Source: JBLKSS01 sp047607725
GTDB lineage: Bacteria > Pseudomonadota > Gammaproteobacteria > Enterobacterales > Enterobacteriaceae
Reading direction: 5' to 3'
Assembly: GCF_047607725.1 (NCBI RefSeq)
Contig: NZ_JBLKSS010000109.1
Coordinates: 1-7,016 of the forward strand
Length of the DNA: 7,016 bases
Shown: piece by piece, positions 6,673 through 7,016 of the stretch
Position numbering within the stretch: position 1 is the stretch's first letter
Layout of the letters: each line of letters begins with the position of its first letter
Program-made: the position numbers and the translations under genes
Notes under the pieces: model-generated
Databases searched by the model: none
Seen by the model: the letters and a program-made list of their open reading frames with translations, nothing else
Told to the model about the DNA's origin: nothing

Positions 6673-6789
6673 ATGTTGAAGGCACTGTTGATATTAATGT
6701 TGAGGGCATTTGTTTCTCAGACGACGGAATATCTGCCGATTGGCCTCCTCCCCCTGATAGCAAAAGATCTACAGGTGACACAGGTGCAG
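6673..6789 (+). pseudogene. MFS transporter (DHA1/sugar-efflux type), N-terminal fragment interrupted by a mobile element
   Basis: The visible residues MLKALLILMLRAFVSQTTEY, then LPIGLLPLIAKDLQVT, match the first membrane helix and loop of DHA1-type drug or sugar efflux proteins (SotB/YdeA-like), whose pattern is AFxxxTTEYLPIGLLP. After about residue 38 the sequence no longer looks like a transporter: it becomes IPTYPIICSGD and ends at TGA at 6865-6867, because it reads into the repeat array of an IS end. The full protein should have about 390-400 residues and 12 helices, so this stub is inactive. An earlier GTG at 6662 with GAGAG upstream is out of frame by one base. Family members often begin a few residues earlier, so a small deletion at the start is also possible. 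Confidence 0.75.
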
Positions 6790-6880
6790 ATTCCGACGTA
6801 TCCGATCATCTGTTCCGGCGACATCCGATCAGTTATTCCGATATTTTTCGATCACCCATTCCAGTGATATTCGATCAGTA
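6790..6880 (+). repeat. Four tandem direct repeats of 22-23 bp (IS-end transposase-binding type)
   Basis: The units are 6790-6811, 6812-6834, 6835-6857 and 6858-6880. Each starts with (A/G)TTCC(G/A) and carries (C/T)CGATCA or TCGATCA about 12 bp later, followed by three variable bases. The spacing of about two helical turns places successive CGATCA cores on the same DNA face. Spacers between the conserved blocks differ, as expected for protein-binding sites and not for a recent tandem duplication. Confidence 0.8.
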
Positions 6881-7016
6881 AGCGCCCCGTGGAGGACGTC
6901 TTGAATTATTGGTGGGTTTGTTGTATGGCCCGGTAAGAATATGTTCCACTACGATGCCTAGTGAACCCGCATCCTATAAGGGACGGCTGTCAGATCATGG
7001 ATAATCCGGCGATGAT
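6881..7016. other. Unassigned 136 bp at the right edge
   Basis: No protein family, RNA gene or terminator is recognisable. Short frames only are present: MFHYDA then a stop from 6941, and MDNPAM open at the edge from 6997. The segment should be internal to the IS21-like element or, if GTAAGCG at 6878 is a real IS66-type tip, the left end of a second element nested in it. Confidence 0.4.

Larger units (their letters stand above)
6785..7016. mobile_element. Probable left end of an IS21-family insertion sequence, running off the window
   Basis: The MFS reading frame is lost at about 6785-6790, where a sequence begins TGCAGATTCCGACG. IS21-family elements start with TG and carry several direct repeats near the tip that are transposase-binding sites. 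Here four such repeats follow directly (6790-6880). No istA start with recognisable protein sequence is visible before the window ends. The ATG at 6997 opens MDNPAM, too short to assign. The exact boundary is uncertain by about 5 bp because CAGGTGCAG could still be transporter sequence. The family call rests on the repeat architecture and on memory of similar ends, not on a search. Confidence 0.55.

Noticed and set aside
6790..6880. CRISPR array
   Set aside because: The units are contiguous 22-23 bp with degenerate blocks, without identical repeats separated by unique spacers, and they sit at an insertion junction.
1..7016. tRNA, rRNA or riboswitch
   Set aside because: No cloverleaf, rRNA core sequence or riboswitch-like leader was recognised; the only long non-coding gaps are the 243-bp and roughly 130-bp divergent regions described.

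Overview
The window looks like a decaying stretch of an Enterobacterales chromosome, most like Sodalis or a related insect symbiont. This placement is an inference from GC-rich coding sequence, enterobacterial-looking proteins, a high density of broken genes and IS ends at both edges. I could not search a database, so the genus is only a guess. Only two of the seven non-IS genes seen (the ABC substrate-binding protein and the HTH-citrate synthase fusion) read as full-length uninterrupted frames.

Layout. Positions 1-182 are the right end of an IS66-family element: the last codons of its large transposase, then a terminus ending in CGCTTAC. It has cut off an oligo/dipeptide ABC permease gene (DppC/OppC type, minus strand) after about 81 codons. 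Reading leftward on the minus strand from 4176, an operon encodes an M20-family metallopeptidase/amidohydrolase, a periplasmic SBP_bac_5 substrate-binding protein, a DppB-type permease and the truncated DppC-type permease. Gaps are short: 27 bp, 27 bp and 8 bp. The peptidase carries a frameshift and a likely amber mutation, and the DppB gene carries a one-base frameshift in a G run. The ancestral operon plausibly imported a peptide-like or N-acylated compound and hydrolysed it inside the cell. ATPase genes are not in the window and may lie, or have lain, beyond the IS.

A 243-bp AT-rich divergent region (4177-4419) separates the operon from a plus-strand gene for a MerR-like helix-turn-helix fused to a citrate-synthase fold. 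This region has a good sigma70-like promoter and several inverted repeats. The fusion protein keeps the two active-site histidines. It has Ala where citrate synthases have the catalytic Asp of the DPR motif, and Gln where they have a citrate-binding Arg. It may therefore be a ligand-sensing regulator and not an enzyme, and it is the most interesting item here.

Convergent to it, sharing its stop region, is a LysR-type regulator broken by an in-frame TAG and possibly by a damaged start. Divergent from the LysR gene is the first part of an MFS (DHA1-type) efflux pump. It is interrupted near codon 38 by a sequence starting with four 22-23 bp direct repeats, which resembles the left end of an IS21-family element. 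The last 136 bp hold no gene I can identify. An IS66-like GTAAGCG at 6878, exactly where the repeat pattern stops, hints at a nested second insertion.
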